This document shows, in pieces, positions 35,659 to 45,232 of a stretch of DNA of 64,000 nt (within the stretch, counting starts at the first letter, position 1; each line of letters begins with the position of its first letter). The notes below the pieces were generated by a model that had not been told where the DNA came from, ran no database searches, and saw nothing but the letters and a program-made list of their open reading frames with translations. The DNA is from Hyphomicrobiales bacterium (lineage in GTDB: Bacteria; Pseudomonadota; Alphaproteobacteria; Rhizobiales; Aestuariivirgaceae), in NCBI GenBank assembly GCA_025359045.1, contig JANYHN010000051.1, forward strand, positions 42,959 through 106,958. Direction: 5' to 3'. Position numbers and translations under genes: made by a program.

Positions 35659-36990
35659 TTACATTTTGCCTTCGTCTTTGAACACTTTCGTCCAATCCGC
35701 AACGAGGCCGTCCATGGCTTCCTTGGCTGTGCCTTTTCCGGCCACAACATAATCATGGAAGCGCTTCTGCGTTGCTTGCATCAAAGATGCGTAGCTTGGC
35801 TCGGCCCAGAAATCCTTGACGATTGCCATCGAATCCAGGAAAGTTTGCGCATAAGGCTGGCTTGTTGCAAAACTTGGATCGTTTACAACTGAACTCAAAG
35901 CTGAGTAGCCACCAAGTGTCCACCACTTCGACTGAACATCTTTTTGTGCAAACCACTTAATGTAAGCCAAGGCCTCTTCCTGGTGAGCTGAATTGGCCAC
36001 AACAGAAATGCCTTGTCCGCCAAGTTGCGCAAAATGTCCGCCGGGGCCTGCTGGCATTGGGAAATAGCCAGACTTATCGCCACCTACATTTGCATCCGCA
36101 TTCACACCAGGCCAGATGAATGCGAAATTCATTTGCATCGCAACTTGGCCAGATTTGTAGGCGTCGATATTTTGCGACATATACCAATCCGATGCGCCTG
36201 GCGGTGTGCAGCAATCATAAAGCGACTTGTAGAATTCAAGCCCTTTCACTGCGCCCTCAGAGTTCACAAAACCTTCGAGTTCATATGGTTTTGCTGGATT
36301 GTCGTATTGAAAGCCAAAGTTATAGAGCGCGTTCATTGCACCCATCGTAATGCCTTCGGAGCCGCGCTCGGTGTAGATGGCTGCGCCGTAAACTTTTTTG
36401 CCGTCAATGTCACGACCTTGGAAGAAGGTTGCGATATCTTTCAATTCGTCCAATGACTTTGGAACTGCGAGGTCGCGGTTATATTTCTTCTTGAATTCAG
36501 CTTGTAGTTCTGGCTTTGCGAACCAATCCTTGCGGTAAGTCCAACCCACCACGTCGCCGAATGCTGGCAGCGCCCAATAGTTTGGCGTGTTTTTTGGCCA
36601 TTCAGCATAACCAGTCACGGTCGCTGGGATGAAGTCCTTCATCGAAATGCCGTTCTTGTCGAAGAAATCATTCAGTTTAACATATTGCTTGTTCTCAGCA
36701 GCACCACCAATCCATTGGCTGTCACCAATCAATAGATCGCAGAGCTTGCCGCCGGAATTCAGCTCGTTCAGCATGCGGTCAGCAAAGTTTGGCCATGGCA
36801 CGAATTCAAATTTCATTTTGTTGCCAGATTTGGCTTCGAAGTCTTTGCTTAACTCAACCAAGGCATTTGCAGGGTCCCATGCAGCCCAGCAAAGCGTCAA
36901 ATCGGCAGCTTGCGCACCTGTTGCGCCAAATGCGCTGATACCAAAGAGCAGGCCGATGGCAGCAGCGGAATTAAATAGTTTCTTTTTCAT
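35659..36990 (-). CDS. ABC transporter sugar/polyol-binding protein
   Basis: 443-residue periplasmic binding protein of the carbohydrate (MalE-like) group. A signal peptide (MKKKLFNSAAAIGLLF to the AQA-A cleavage) is followed by mature LTLCWAAWDPANALVELSKD. The ATG at 36990 has AGGGAGGAA 7 bases upstream; codons out to 37041 are leader. It is the first gene of the operon binding protein-permease-permease-small protein-ATPase-ATPase-kinase, divergent from a LacI regulator. The ligand may be a short polyol or ketose given the DAK kinase; this is inference. Confidence 0.88.
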   Translation of the reverse strand: MKKKLFNSAAAIGLLFGISAFGATGAQAADLTLCWAAWDPANALVELSKDFEAKSGNKMKFEFVPWPNFADRMLNELNSGGKLCDLLIGDSQWIGGAAENKQYVKLNDFFDKNGISMKDFIPATVTGYAEWPKNTPNYWALPAFGDVVGWTYRKDWFAKPELQAEFKKKYNRDLAVPKSLDELKDIATFFQGRDIDGKKVYGAAIYTERGSEGITMGAMNALYNFGFQYDNPAKPYELEGFVNSEGAVKGLEFYKSLYDCCTPPGASDWYMSQNIDAYKSGQVAMQMNFAFIWPGVNADANVGGDKSGYFPMPAGPGGHFAQLGGQGISVVANSAHQEEALAYIKWFAQKDVQSKWWTLGGYSALSSVVNDPSFATSQPYAQTFLDSMAIVKDFWAEPSYASLMQATQKRFHDYVVAGKGTAKEAMDGLVADWTKVFKDEGKM

Positions 36991-37073
36991 ATAGTCTTCC
37001 TCCCTCTGGTCGCGCCTAATTGCGCAACTCCAGTATCCCAACGAAATCGCAGGATATCTGAGATTCTATCATA

Positions 37074-37121
37074 ATGAGGCACGTACCTCATTGCAAGAGA
37101 AATATGAGGTACGTGCCTAAA
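37074..37121. promoter_or_regulatory. Two LacI-type operators, 30 bases centre to centre
   Basis: ATGAGGCACGTACCTCAT (37074-37091) and ATGAGGTACGTGCCTAAA (37104-37121). The first is a near-perfect palindrome on a central ACGT; the second is its inverted copy with a weaker right arm. The sites lie between the ABC operon and the LacI gene on the same face of the helix, fitting autoregulation plus control of transport. Confidence 0.75.
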
Positions 37122-37187
37122 AAAGTTGAATTTGTTGAAATTACTGGAAAATTAGTGTCTATCAGCGTTGATCTGATGGAAATTGAA

Positions 37188-38219
37188 ATGGGCAAGGTAG
37201 GACCTACAACGAGGGATTTAGCAGTTGCGGCTGGCGTCAGCCTTGCAACGGTTGACCGTGTCCTCAACTCAAGATTCGGCGTCCAAACCAAAACCATCAC
37301 GAAAGTGAATGATGCCGCTGAGAAAATTGGGTTTGTTCGTGATATTTCGGCTGCGAACCTTTCTAGAAATCGTAACTATTCGTTTCTCTTCATTCTTCCG
37401 TTGGTGGGAGATCAGTTCTTGGGTGAATTGCTGGCCAAGATCGACGAGGCGAACAGGGCCTTTGCCGCAGAGCGTGTTACAGTTTCATCAAAACGGATCA
37501 ATGTTAACGATCCACACGCCGTCGCAAATTTTCTATCCCATATTAATCCGCAGGAATTTAGTGGATTGGCCATCATGATCCCAGAATCTCCTCAGGTGCG
37601 CGATGCTGTCAACCGTCTTGGAGAGCGCGGAATAAAAGTCGTGCAATTTCTATCTGGCCAACCAACAATAAATGAATTCGACTATGTCGGGACGGACAAC
37701 TACGCATCTGGTGCCACCGCTGGAAGTTTGATGCGACGGTTCTTACATTCTGGCGACGGAAAAATAGTTATCATTTCTGAAACTATGCAATCGCTGAGCA
37801 GCATTGAACGGCGATTGGGTTTTGACAATGTCATAGCCGAAAACTTTCCAAATATCTCTGTGCTCCCCTCGTTAGAGACGTACGGCGACGACACGCGTGC
37901 GCAAAAAATTATTGGCAACACGTTCAAAAATCATTCAGATATTGTTGGATTTTACGTCATTAGCTCTGAGGCGCGCATTCCCATCGAAATCCTCTCTCAA
38001 TATCCAAAAGCAAAAGATATTATTCGCATTGCCCACGAACGTACGCCCTTCACCGACAATGCACTGAGGCGAGGTGAACTTGATGCGGTGATTGCGCAAA
38101 ATCCAGGGCATGTCGTTCGTAGTGCTTTGCGCATTTTACGCGCACGCTGTGATCAACGAGAGCCACTTGCTTCGCAAGAAAATATCAGGATCGAAATATT
38201 TCTGAAGGAAAACCTTTGA
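37188..38219 (+). CDS. LacI-family transcriptional regulator
   Basis: About 343 residues: an N-terminal LacI helix-turn-helix (TTRDLAVAAGVSLATVDRVLNSR) and a type 1 periplasmic-binding-protein-like effector domain (FILPLVGDQFLGELLAKIDEA, VGTDNYASGATAG). The frame is open to 37074, but that would put the first codons inside the operators, so I prefer ATG 37188 (or 37176). It is divergent from the polyol-type ABC operon, which it presumably represses, with inducer a sugar or phosphorylated product. It ends directly at the convergent ccmI stop. Confidence 0.88.
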   Translation: MGKVGPTTRDLAVAAGVSLATVDRVLNSRFGVQTKTITKVNDAAEKIGFVRDISAANLSRNRNYSFLFILPLVGDQFLGELLAKIDEANRAFAAERVTVSSKRINVNDPHAVANFLSHINPQEFSGLAIMIPESPQVRDAVNRLGERGIKVVQFLSGQPTINEFDYVGTDNYASGATAGSLMRRFLHSGDGKIVIISETMQSLSSIERRLGFDNVIAENFPNISVLPSLETYGDDTRAQKIIGNTFKNHSDIVGFYVISSEARIPIEILSQYPKAKDIIRIAHERTPFTDNALRRGELDAVIAQNPGHVVRSALRILRARCDQREPLASQENIRIEIFLKENL

Positions 38220-39386
38220 TTATTTCAAGCCAAGATCCGTTGCGGCAGCCACAATTTTATCTTTGTTCGTCGGATCATTGGTAAACGCCAAAAGGGCTGT
38301 GCTTAACGCGTCCTTTGCAGCAACCGAATCATTCAAAACGACGTAGGACTTGATCAAATTAATCCAGCCCTCTGGATCATTCGGATTGGCCTTTAGCCTG
38401 TCAGCTAACTTCGCAACCATGCCCTTGATCATTGATGTCTGATCACCCGCGGGCAATGCTTCAATTGCTGATTTTTGTGCGTCAGTGATAGCAGGCGCCG
38501 ATGGCGATGCTGAGGCAACTATAGCAGTTACGTCACGACCCGTTGCTTTTCCTAAATTTACAATGCGCGCGATAACATCTTCGCGCCATCCCGCACCTTC
38601 TGGCGATGCCGCCAACAATGCTGTCCAGCGATCCAACGCCCCTGTTTGGTCTCCAGCTTGCTCGTGCGCCAAAGAATCGTAGAATCTCGCGCGGAAATTC
38701 TTTGGGTCTTTCAAAAGAACTTCGGCAATCAAGCCTTGGGCTCTTGGCGTTACGATGCCTCCGGCAGCTAGCACCAAAGCCTCACCGTAGGCAGATCGAT
38801 ACTCGGTATTTGCGGGTTCAATTTCCACTGCCTTCGCATAAGCTTCGGCTGATGCAGCATAATTTTGCTTGTTAAATTGCGCCCAGCCTAACATGCGCCA
38901 GCCTTCGGCATCGTTTGGGTTGGATTGCAGTCGCGCTTGAAGTTTAGTGATCAACGTATCAATCTCGCCCGATCCAGCAACAGCATCTTGTGTCGCAGGC
39001 ACTGCCGGCGATGGCGGCTGTAAATTTGAAACGGAAATCAGTTCTGGAGTGCCCAGATAAGCATAAAGACTTACGCCACCCAAAATGACCAATGCGGCGG
39101 TGGATATTAGTGCGAGCATTTTCCAACCTGGCGACACTGGTTGAGATTTCTTGACCATCGATTCAGCTGTGGCAAGGCGACGGTTAATTTCAGCGCGTGC
39201 TGCTTTGGCTTCTGAAGCATCAATCGTGCCTGCCGATTGATCGCGATCAACCTCGTCCAACTGATCTTGATAAATGGCTTGATCTTGAATTCGTTCGCTC
39301 TCGTTTTCATAACGACGAACCAAGGGAATTGACATGACAACGGCCGTTGCGCTGCATAAAATTGTCATGATCAACCAGAGGGTCAT
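38220..39386 (-). CDS. ccmI: CcmI: cytochrome c maturation apocytochrome chaperone
   Basis: 388-residue CcmI (CycH) protein: two membrane helices (residues 1-20 and about 93-112) around a cytoplasmic leucine-zipper-like loop (YQDQLDEVDRDQSAGTI), then a periplasmic TPR domain (about 160-280: NPNDAEGWRMLGWAQFNKQNYAASAEAYAKA and further repeats). It presents apocytochrome c to the CcmFH haem ligation machinery. It is 1 base downstream of ccmH and last in a ccmF-ccmH-ccmI operon. Length and topology agree with the family. Confidence 0.92.
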   Translation of the reverse strand: MTLWLIMTILCSATAVVMSIPLVRRYENESERIQDQAIYQDQLDEVDRDQSAGTIDASEAKAARAEINRRLATAESMVKKSQPVSPGWKMLALISTAALVILGGVSLYAYLGTPELISVSNLQPPSPAVPATQDAVAGSGEIDTLITKLQARLQSNPNDAEGWRMLGWAQFNKQNYAASAEAYAKAVEIEPANTEYRSAYGEALVLAAGGIVTPRAQGLIAEVLLKDPKNFRARFYDSLAHEQAGDQTGALDRWTALLAASPEGAGWREDVIARIVNLGKATGRDVTAIVASASPSAPAITDAQKSAIEALPAGDQTSMIKGMVAKLADRLKANPNDPEGWINLIKSYVVLNDSVAAKDALSTALLAFTNDPTNKDKIVAAATDLGLK

Positions 39387-39387
39387 T

Positions 39388-39855
39388 TCAATCTTCTTTC
39401 ATTTCATTCGTTGGTTTGTCCGCATCAGGATCAATTCCAGAAGACGCTTCCAATTCTGGCCTTCTCCTCAGATAAATGACAGCAACTGATAAAGCCACCA
39501 CAAGCATAAAAAAGGGTGAGGCCCATAAGAGAAAAGTATCAGCTTGAAGGGGTGGGTTGAGCAAAACATAATTCCCATAGCGAGAAACAAGATAACCAAA
39601 TACTTGTTCATTGGTATCACCTGCGGTCAATCTTTCGCGAACGATAATGCGCAGATCTTTGGCCAAGGATGCATTTGAATCATCGATGGATTGATTCTGG
39701 CAGACGAGGCAGCGCAGATCTTGGCTGATCTCACGCGCGCGCGTTTCGAGCACCGGGTCTTTCAATACTTCATCAGGCATGACTGCAATGGCATTTGGAA
39801 CTGCAATGGGCGCAGCCAATAAAACCAAAATTATGGCAGTTAGATAAATCCTCAT
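39388..39855 (-). CDS. ccmH: CcmH: cytochrome c maturation thioredoxin-like protein
   Basis: 155-residue CcmH (CycL): signal peptide, then a periplasmic domain with the active-site pair [11 protein letters not shown], reducing apocytochrome CXXCH thiols before haem attachment, and a C-terminal membrane helix ([22 protein letters not shown]). The ATG overlaps the ccmF stop in ATGA. Its genomic partner ccmI lacks any gap, giving a coupled three-gene unit. Confidence 0.94.
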   Translation of the reverse strand: MRIYLTAIILVLLAAPIAVPNAIAVMPDEVLKDPVLETRAREISQDLRCLVCQNQSIDDSNASLAKDLRIIVRERLTAGDTNEQVFGYLVSRYGNYVLLNPPLQADTFLLWASPFFMLVVALSVAVIYLRRRPELEASSGIDPDADKPTNEMKED

Positions 39856-41852
39856 GCAGAATTAACCGTGGCAGCAACCATGCTATTTGTAGCCTTACGT
39901 CTGCTCAACTTCGGCACACCAACGCGCAAGCGCCGATCAGAGAGTGACACAAATCCACCCAGTGCCATTGTGAAGCCACCTATCCAAAGCCAAGGCGCCA
40001 AAGGATGATAATACAAGCGCACAGTCCAGCCACCGCTCGTGTCGGCATCACCCAGTGCAATATAGATGTTGGAAATTAGGTTGGTGCGAATACCTGTCTG
40101 GTTGGTTTGCACGCGTTGCAGAGGATAGAAACGTCGTTCAGCCGTCATAGCGGTAACGGGGTTTTCATGATAGGTTACTAGGAATGTGCCCCGTTCCGCA
40201 TCGTAATTTGGGCCCGGCACTTGGGCAACGTCTTTCAAAGTAATTTTATAGCCTCCGACTTCCGTCGTTTGACCTAGCTTCATTGAAAGGATGTTTTCTT
40301 GTTGCCAAGATGTAACGCCGGTAATGGCCCCCACCACAAATCCTAAGCCCATATGTGCCAGCAGCAGGCCATAATAGGCCCGCGGTGTGGATTTCATCAG
40401 GGCCAATGATTGACCGAAGGGCACTTGCCCTAGCTTCACACGCCTGACCATCACCCACACAGAGCCCGCGATGATCCAAGCTGAAATGCCAAGGCCGAGT
40501 GCAGTGGTAATCTGATTACCCCATGTCATCACGATAACTCCAATGACAGCCAGTATTGCGATAAGTATCGGCCATGAAATTTTGTCCATAATCATTTTCA
40601 AATCATCGCGTTTCCATTTCAGAAACGGCCCGATCACCATCGATAACAGCAGCGGAATAAACAGCGGAATAAAGGTTCGATTATAAAACGGTGGCCCGAT
40701 TGAAATTTTATCTTTGCCGATGAGATCAATAAACAGCGGATAGAAAGTGCCGATGAAAACTGTTGCAGCGGCGACTACCAACAAGACATTATTGAGCAGC
40801 AAACTGCTTTCGCGACTTACCGCTGCAAACGGTGCACCGCCTTTGACCACTGGAATGCGCAACGCATAAAGCACAAGAGCACCACCTGTTGCAGCAACGA
40901 TGATCATTAAAATGAAAAATCCTCGCGCAGGGTCTTCCGCAAAGCTGTGCACACTGGTCAACACGCCTGAGCGCACAACGAAGGTACCAATCAAACTCAA
41001 TGAGAAGGTTAGAATAGCCAACAAAATCGTCCAACCAACAAGTGCGTGACGGCGCTCAACCACCAAAGCTGAATGCAGCAACGCAGTTCCAGCAAGCCAT
41101 GGCATGAAGGACACGTTTTCCACGGGATCCCAAAACCACCAGCCGCCCCAGCCTAAAATATAATAGGCCCAGAAACTGCCAAGTGTGATGCCCATGGTGA
41201 GGAAGCACCATGCCAGCAATACCCAAGGTCTCACCCAGCGCGCCCATGCTGCATCAACTTTACCTTCAATTAGGGCCGCAACAGCAAAAGAAAATGCCAC
41301 CGAGAAGCCAACATAACCGACGTAAAGACACGGCGGATGAATGGCCAAGCCCGGATCTTGCAGAATCGGATTCATGCCATTGCCATCGGCGGGCGGATTG
41401 GCCAGACGGATAAATGGGTTCGAGGTAAAAATAACAAATGCCAAAAACGCACTGGCGATCATGCCCTGAATAGCAAGCACGCGCGCCTTTAAGGTGTCCG
41501 GCAGGTTTTTACCAAAGATCGCAATGGCTGCGGCAAAGAGCACCAAAATCAAAACCCAAAGCATCATCGAGCCTTCATGATTGGCCCACACCCCGGTAAT
41601 TTTATAAATCAGTGGCTTGGCGATTTGCGAATTTGCCGCAACCAACAAAACTGAAAAATCAGAAATCACAAAACTGTAAGCTAAACACGCAAAGGAAATA
41701 GCCACGAGACCAAACGAGCAAATGCCAGCGTAGCTGCCCAGCGCCATTAATCCGCGATCAGCGCGCTGAGCACCATAAAGCGGCAATGTGGCCTGTACGA
41801 CGCTCGTCATCAAAGCCAGCAACAATGCAAAATGGCCTAATTCCGCTATCAT
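39852..41852 (-). CDS. ccmF: CcmF: haem lyase subunit
   Basis: 666-residue polytopic membrane protein that ligates haem to apocytochrome c. It contains the tryptophan-rich WWD haem-handling signature ([23 protein letters not shown]) and conserved histidines around it (NHEGSMMLW). I start at the ATG at 41852 (MIAELGHF), which has GGAGAA 9 bases upstream; the longer frame adds 14 unlikely residues. ccmE, which normally lies next to ccmF in the ccmIEFH group, is not present in this window. Confidence 0.95.
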   Translation of the reverse strand: MIAELGHFALLLALMTSVVQATLPLYGAQRADRGLMALGSYAGICSFGLVAISFACLAYSFVISDFSVLLVAANSQIAKPLIYKITGVWANHEGSMMLWVLILVLFAAAIAIFGKNLPDTLKARVLAIQGMIASAFLAFVIFTSNPFIRLANPPADGNGMNPILQDPGLAIHPPCLYVGYVGFSVAFSFAVAALIEGKVDAAWARWVRPWVLLAWCFLTMGITLGSFWAYYILGWGGWWFWDPVENVSFMPWLAGTALLHSALVVERRHALVGWTILLAILTFSLSLIGTFVVRSGVLTSVHSFAEDPARGFFILMIIVAATGGALVLYALRIPVVKGGAPFAAVSRESSLLLNNVLLVVAAATVFIGTFYPLFIDLIGKDKISIGPPFYNRTFIPLFIPLLLSMVIGPFLKWKRDDLKMIMDKISWPILIAILAVIGVIVMTWGNQITTALGLGISAWIIAGSVWVMVRRVKLGQVPFGQSLALMKSTPRAYYGLLLAHMGLGFVVGAITGVTSWQQENILSMKLGQTTEVGGYKITLKDVAQVPGPNYDAERGTFLVTYHENPVTAMTAERRFYPLQRVQTNQTGIRTNLISNIYIALGDADTSGGWTVRLYYHPLAPWLWIGGFTMALGGFVSLSDRRLRVGVPKLSRRKATNSMVAATVNSA

Positions 41853-42016
41853 TTTAAACGGTTTCTCCGAGGACAAAAACTTCCGACGACTCAAGCTTCA
41901 ACTATGTGTCTACATTAAGTCGCTAGCATTTTCAGCCAAGTTCCAGAATGCAGCCCTGATCGGTATTTGATGGGCACCGTGCCTGTGTTATATTACGAGC
42001 ACATGCGAACGTTGGT

Positions 42017-43174
42017 TTATTTTGAAGCGCGACTTCCCAGAGTGCCAGACGTCAGCAAACTTAAAATAACCAAGGGAATTGATACCCCATAAGCCGAACG
42101 TATGCCCCAATGTTCAGCGACATAACCTAGCAACGGCGGGCCTAACAAGAACATCGAAAAAGAAAGCTGCACGAGGGATGCTACATTAATTGCCGCAGGC
42201 CTATCTGAGCGTTGTGCTGCGGCAGATATCGCCAACGGAAATATGGCGCTCGTTCCAACGCCGATCAAAGCAAAACCAATAAGCGATATGGTTGGCGAGG
42301 TTGAGAAATATGTAATGAGGCTTCCAACCAATAAAATCAAAAGCAAACAGCGAGAGAATGTAACCGACGAATATTTTTCGACAAAGCTGTCCGCAAAAAA
42401 TCGCGCACTCGCTTGGCATACTGCAAATGATGCAACAGCAATACCTGCAACGAATGGCCCGGCTGCGAAGCTGTCGCGCATGTAGATGGCTGACCAATCC
42501 ATGCTTGCACCTTCAAGCAGCATGGCGCTTGCGGTAACAGTAAAGAGCAAAATAATCGCCAAGCTTGGAAACGCAAATCGTGGCGCCTTTTCGACTGTTT
42601 CGTCATTTCGTTTGGTGGCAGGAACAAAATTTGCCAATGTCATCCAAACCGCGACCAGTGAAAGCGGAACGACAATCCCGAGATGAAATTGCGGTGAAAA
42701 CCCTAAGGATGCCATCCACGCGCCAAAAAACCCAGCTGCGAAAAAGCCAATGCTCCAAAAAGCATGGCACCTGTTCATGATGCGGTAGCCTAGATTATTT
42801 TCGGTGCGATCAGCTTCAACATTAACAACAATTTCCATACAGCCGATCACGAAACCAACAGGGTACAGCAGCACGAATAAAACCAGTGGTGAAGGTGCAT
42901 GGACAGCAATTGCCAAAAACAATGCGATCAAAGGAATGCCCGCCATGAGAACCACGCGGTGGCCAATGCGTGCCAATATCGGAGCTGCCACAGTAATCGA
43001 GGTCAAAGTGCCAAGCGGCGTGCCAATCAATCCCAATCCAAGAGCGGTCTTGTCAACACCCATCTCCAGCTGCAAATCGCCAATGCGAGGGAAAATATTG
43101 CCCATGGCGAAAGCATAAATTGCAAATGCCGCAAAGATTTGGTGTGAGGGGGATAACGGATACGAGAGGCGCAT
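42017..43174 (-). CDS. MFS transporter
   Basis: 385-residue major facilitator superfamily protein with about 12 hydrophobic helices and the internal loop between helices 2 and 3 (ILARIGHRVVL). It resembles the sugar/drug carriers of the FucP/YfkF type, but no substrate is assigned. It is 61 bases downstream of a second, unrelated-looking MFS gene on the same strand. Confidence 0.8.
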   Translation of the reverse strand: MRLSYPLSPSHQIFAAFAIYAFAMGNIFPRIGDLQLEMGVDKTALGLGLIGTPLGTLTSITVAAPILARIGHRVVLMAGIPLIALFLAIAVHAPSPLVLFVLLYPVGFVIGCMEIVVNVEADRTENNLGYRIMNRCHAFWSIGFFAAGFFGAWMASLGFSPQFHLGIVVPLSLVAVWMTLANFVPATKRNDETVEKAPRFAFPSLAIILLFTVTASAMLLEGASMDWSAIYMRDSFAAGPFVAGIAVASFAVCQASARFFADSFVEKYSSVTFSRCLLLILLVGSLITYFSTSPTISLIGFALIGVGTSAIFPLAISAAAQRSDRPAAINVASLVQLSFSMFLLGPPLLGYVAEHWGIRSAYGVSIPLVILSLLTSGTLGSRASK

Positions 43175-43235
43175 AGAGAGCTTTCTGAAAACGGCTGGAA
43201 TTTGGCCACCCGTTTACAGATAGGGAGCGAAAATA

Positions 43236-44411
43236 CTAAGACTTTATTTTTCGCGTCAAAAAGACCGCAAAAAGCGTGGCCAATCCCAATGCCACCGCTG
43301 TTCCATGCCAGCCATAGTGCATGTTGATCTGGCCCAGCACGACGGCTCCTAAAAGTCCACCGAGATAGTAGCTGGTCAAATAAAGTCCGTTGGCTTGGGC
43401 GCGGTCCACAGTGACTGATTTTGAGAGATAGCCTGTTGCGGCAGCCTGAGCGAAGAAAATGGCCATGCCAATGATTGAGAGGCCTAGTAGGATGATCCAC
43501 ACTGAGCCACTCAATGTAAGTGCAAGGCCGCCAAGAACTGTGGCAAGGGAAACAAACAAGGCAAACTTTGGCCCATATTTTTTAACCTGATTTGCCGCCA
43601 ATGGCGTGGTGATGATCGCTGGCGCAAAAATGAGATAGACAAGGCCTAAGGACATTGGTGCGATGCCGATATCCTTTACCAAATACAAGTTCACATAAGT
43701 GAACACGCCCACAAATATAAACAGGATCAAAAAGCCAATGCCGAATGTGGCGCGTAGCGACGGCACTGCAAAATGCCTGCGCCATGCAGCAAGCGGAGAT
43801 CCGCCGCGTTTGGGAGGTGACACATCATGTGGGCCAATCATTACATAGGCAAACACGGCACCCGCAATATTCAATGCTGCGAAAAATAGAAACGTGCCGG
43901 AGAGGCCGGTTGCACCCGCCATTGTCACCGCAGCCAAACGTCCAAAGAGATTAGAAGCCACATTGCCCGTGATATATGCGGCCAGCGCTCCGCCAATGGC
44001 CATCACTTCGCACTGCTCTGATAAAAATGTCATGGTAAGCGTGAAAGCCGCCGCCATCAATGTGCCCTGAATAACGCGAAGTGCCATGAAGGCCCAGATG
44101 TTTTCAGTCAGACATAAAGCTGCGGTTGGAATGGCGAGCAGCGCAAGGCAAACCCAGATGCCGCGCTTGCGGTCGATCCGGTCGGCAAACCACGCCACCG
44201 TAATACCTGACAGAGCCATACCTAGTGTTGCAGCGTTCACAGCCACGCCCGCGAGGCCTGCATTTGCTTTATATGCAACAATAATCTGCGGTAGCAAAGC
44301 TTGGGCGCCGAAGAGGTCAATCAATGTCAAAAAACTGATGATTGAAATAATCGTTGAGCGGCGAATAACGTCGCGCGGCCTATCACCTCTCAGTGCGCTT
44401 TGAAAAACCAT
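43236..44411 (-). CDS. MFS transporter (YnfM-like)
   Basis: 391-residue MFS carrier with about 12 helices: DLFGAQALLPQII, ADRIDRKRGIWV (loop 2-3 motif), GTLMAAAFTLTMTFLSEQC. It resembles inner-membrane drug-efflux carriers of the YnfM/AraJ type. Its ATG is directly at the bdhA stop (no gap), so it is co-transcribed with bdhA and patatin, hinting at export or uptake linked to polyhydroxybutyrate metabolism, but this is not proven by sequence. Confidence 0.82.
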   Translation of the reverse strand: MVFQSALRGDRPRDVIRRSTIISIISFLTLIDLFGAQALLPQIIVAYKANAGLAGVAVNAATLGMALSGITVAWFADRIDRKRGIWVCLALLAIPTAALCLTENIWAFMALRVIQGTLMAAAFTLTMTFLSEQCEVMAIGGALAAYITGNVASNLFGRLAAVTMAGATGLSGTFLFFAALNIAGAVFAYVMIGPHDVSPPKRGGSPLAAWRRHFAVPSLRATFGIGFLILFIFVGVFTYVNLYLVKDIGIAPMSLGLVYLIFAPAIITTPLAANQVKKYGPKFALFVSLATVLGGLALTLSGSVWIILLGLSIIGMAIFFAQAAATGYLSKSVTVDRAQANGLYLTSYYLGGLLGAVVLGQINMHYGWHGTAVALGLATLFAVFLTRKIKS

Positions 44412-45197
44412 CTAGGCCGCCGTCCAACCGCCATCGACCGGCAGAGACACACCCGTAATATTTTCTGCTGCATCCGAACATAGAAATAATGCAACACCTG
44501 ACAGTTGTTCAACGGTCACAAATTTCTTGGTCCATTGAGCAGCCAACAACACATCGCGCTTGACTTGCTCTTCTGTAATTCCCCGTGCCGCGGCAGTTTC
44601 TGGAATTTGTTTCTCCACCAATGGGGTGAGCACATAGCCTGGGCAAATGGCGTTTACCGTAACGCCATTTTGGGCCGCTTCCAAAGCCACAGTTTTTGTA
44701 AAGCCAGTGATGCCGTGTTTTGCTGTCACATAGGCTGATTTAAATGGCGAGGCCACGAGGCCATGCGCCGATGAAATATTGATGATCCGCCCCCAACCGC
44801 GCTTCTTCATGCCGGGCAGCGCTGCACGCGTGGTGTGAAACGCCGAATTCATATTAATGGCGATAATCAAATCCCAACGCTCCGGCGGAAATGTTTCAAC
44901 AGGTTCGACCGTTTGGATGCCCGCATTGTTGACCACAATATCAACCGAACCAAATCGAGCTTCAGCAGCATGGATCATGGCTACAATCTGATCGGGCTTT
45001 GACATATCAGCAGGATCATAAACCACTTGGCCCTTGCCAAGAGCATCGAGTGCTGCTGTCTCATGTTCGATTTCTGCAGCACTGCCAAACCCATTGATCA
45101 CCACATTGGCGTTCGCGCTTGCCATGCCTTTCGCGATCCCGAAACCAATGCCAGATGTCGAACCCGTAATGACAACAGTTTTGCCGCTTAAATCCAT
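44412..45197 (-). CDS. bdhA: BdhA: D-3-hydroxybutyrate dehydrogenase
   Basis: 261-residue short-chain dehydrogenase: cofactor motif VITGSTSGIGFGIA, NNAG motif VVNNAGIQTV, catalytic serine in NISSAHGLVAS and YVTAKHG (Tyr-x-x-x-Lys). The C-terminal stretch ICPGYVLTPLVEKQIP, followed by the RGI-TEEQV loop, is typical of 3-hydroxybutyrate dehydrogenase, which interconverts 3-hydroxybutyrate and acetoacetate in polyhydroxybutyrate turnover. It lies 35 bases downstream of the patatin gene and directly upstream of an MFS gene. Confidence 0.92.
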   Translation of the reverse strand: MDLSGKTVVITGSTSGIGFGIAKGMASANANVVINGFGSAAEIEHETAALDALGKGQVVYDPADMSKPDQIVAMIHAAEARFGSVDIVVNNAGIQTVEPVETFPPERWDLIIAINMNSAFHTTRAALPGMKKRGWGRIINISSAHGLVASPFKSAYVTAKHGITGFTKTVALEAAQNGVTVNAICPGYVLTPLVEKQIPETAAARGITEEQVKRDVLLAAQWTKKFVTVEQLSGVALFLCSDAAENITGVSLPVDGGWTAA

Positions 45198-45232
45198 GTC
45201 GAAATCTCCATCAATATATAAATGCCAATAGA

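Noticed and set aside
41965..42090. TTGATG-N16-TATATT and a 29-codon frame on the plus strand
   Set aside because: Spacing and -35 are imperfect and the frame is antisense to the MFS C-terminus; likely chance.
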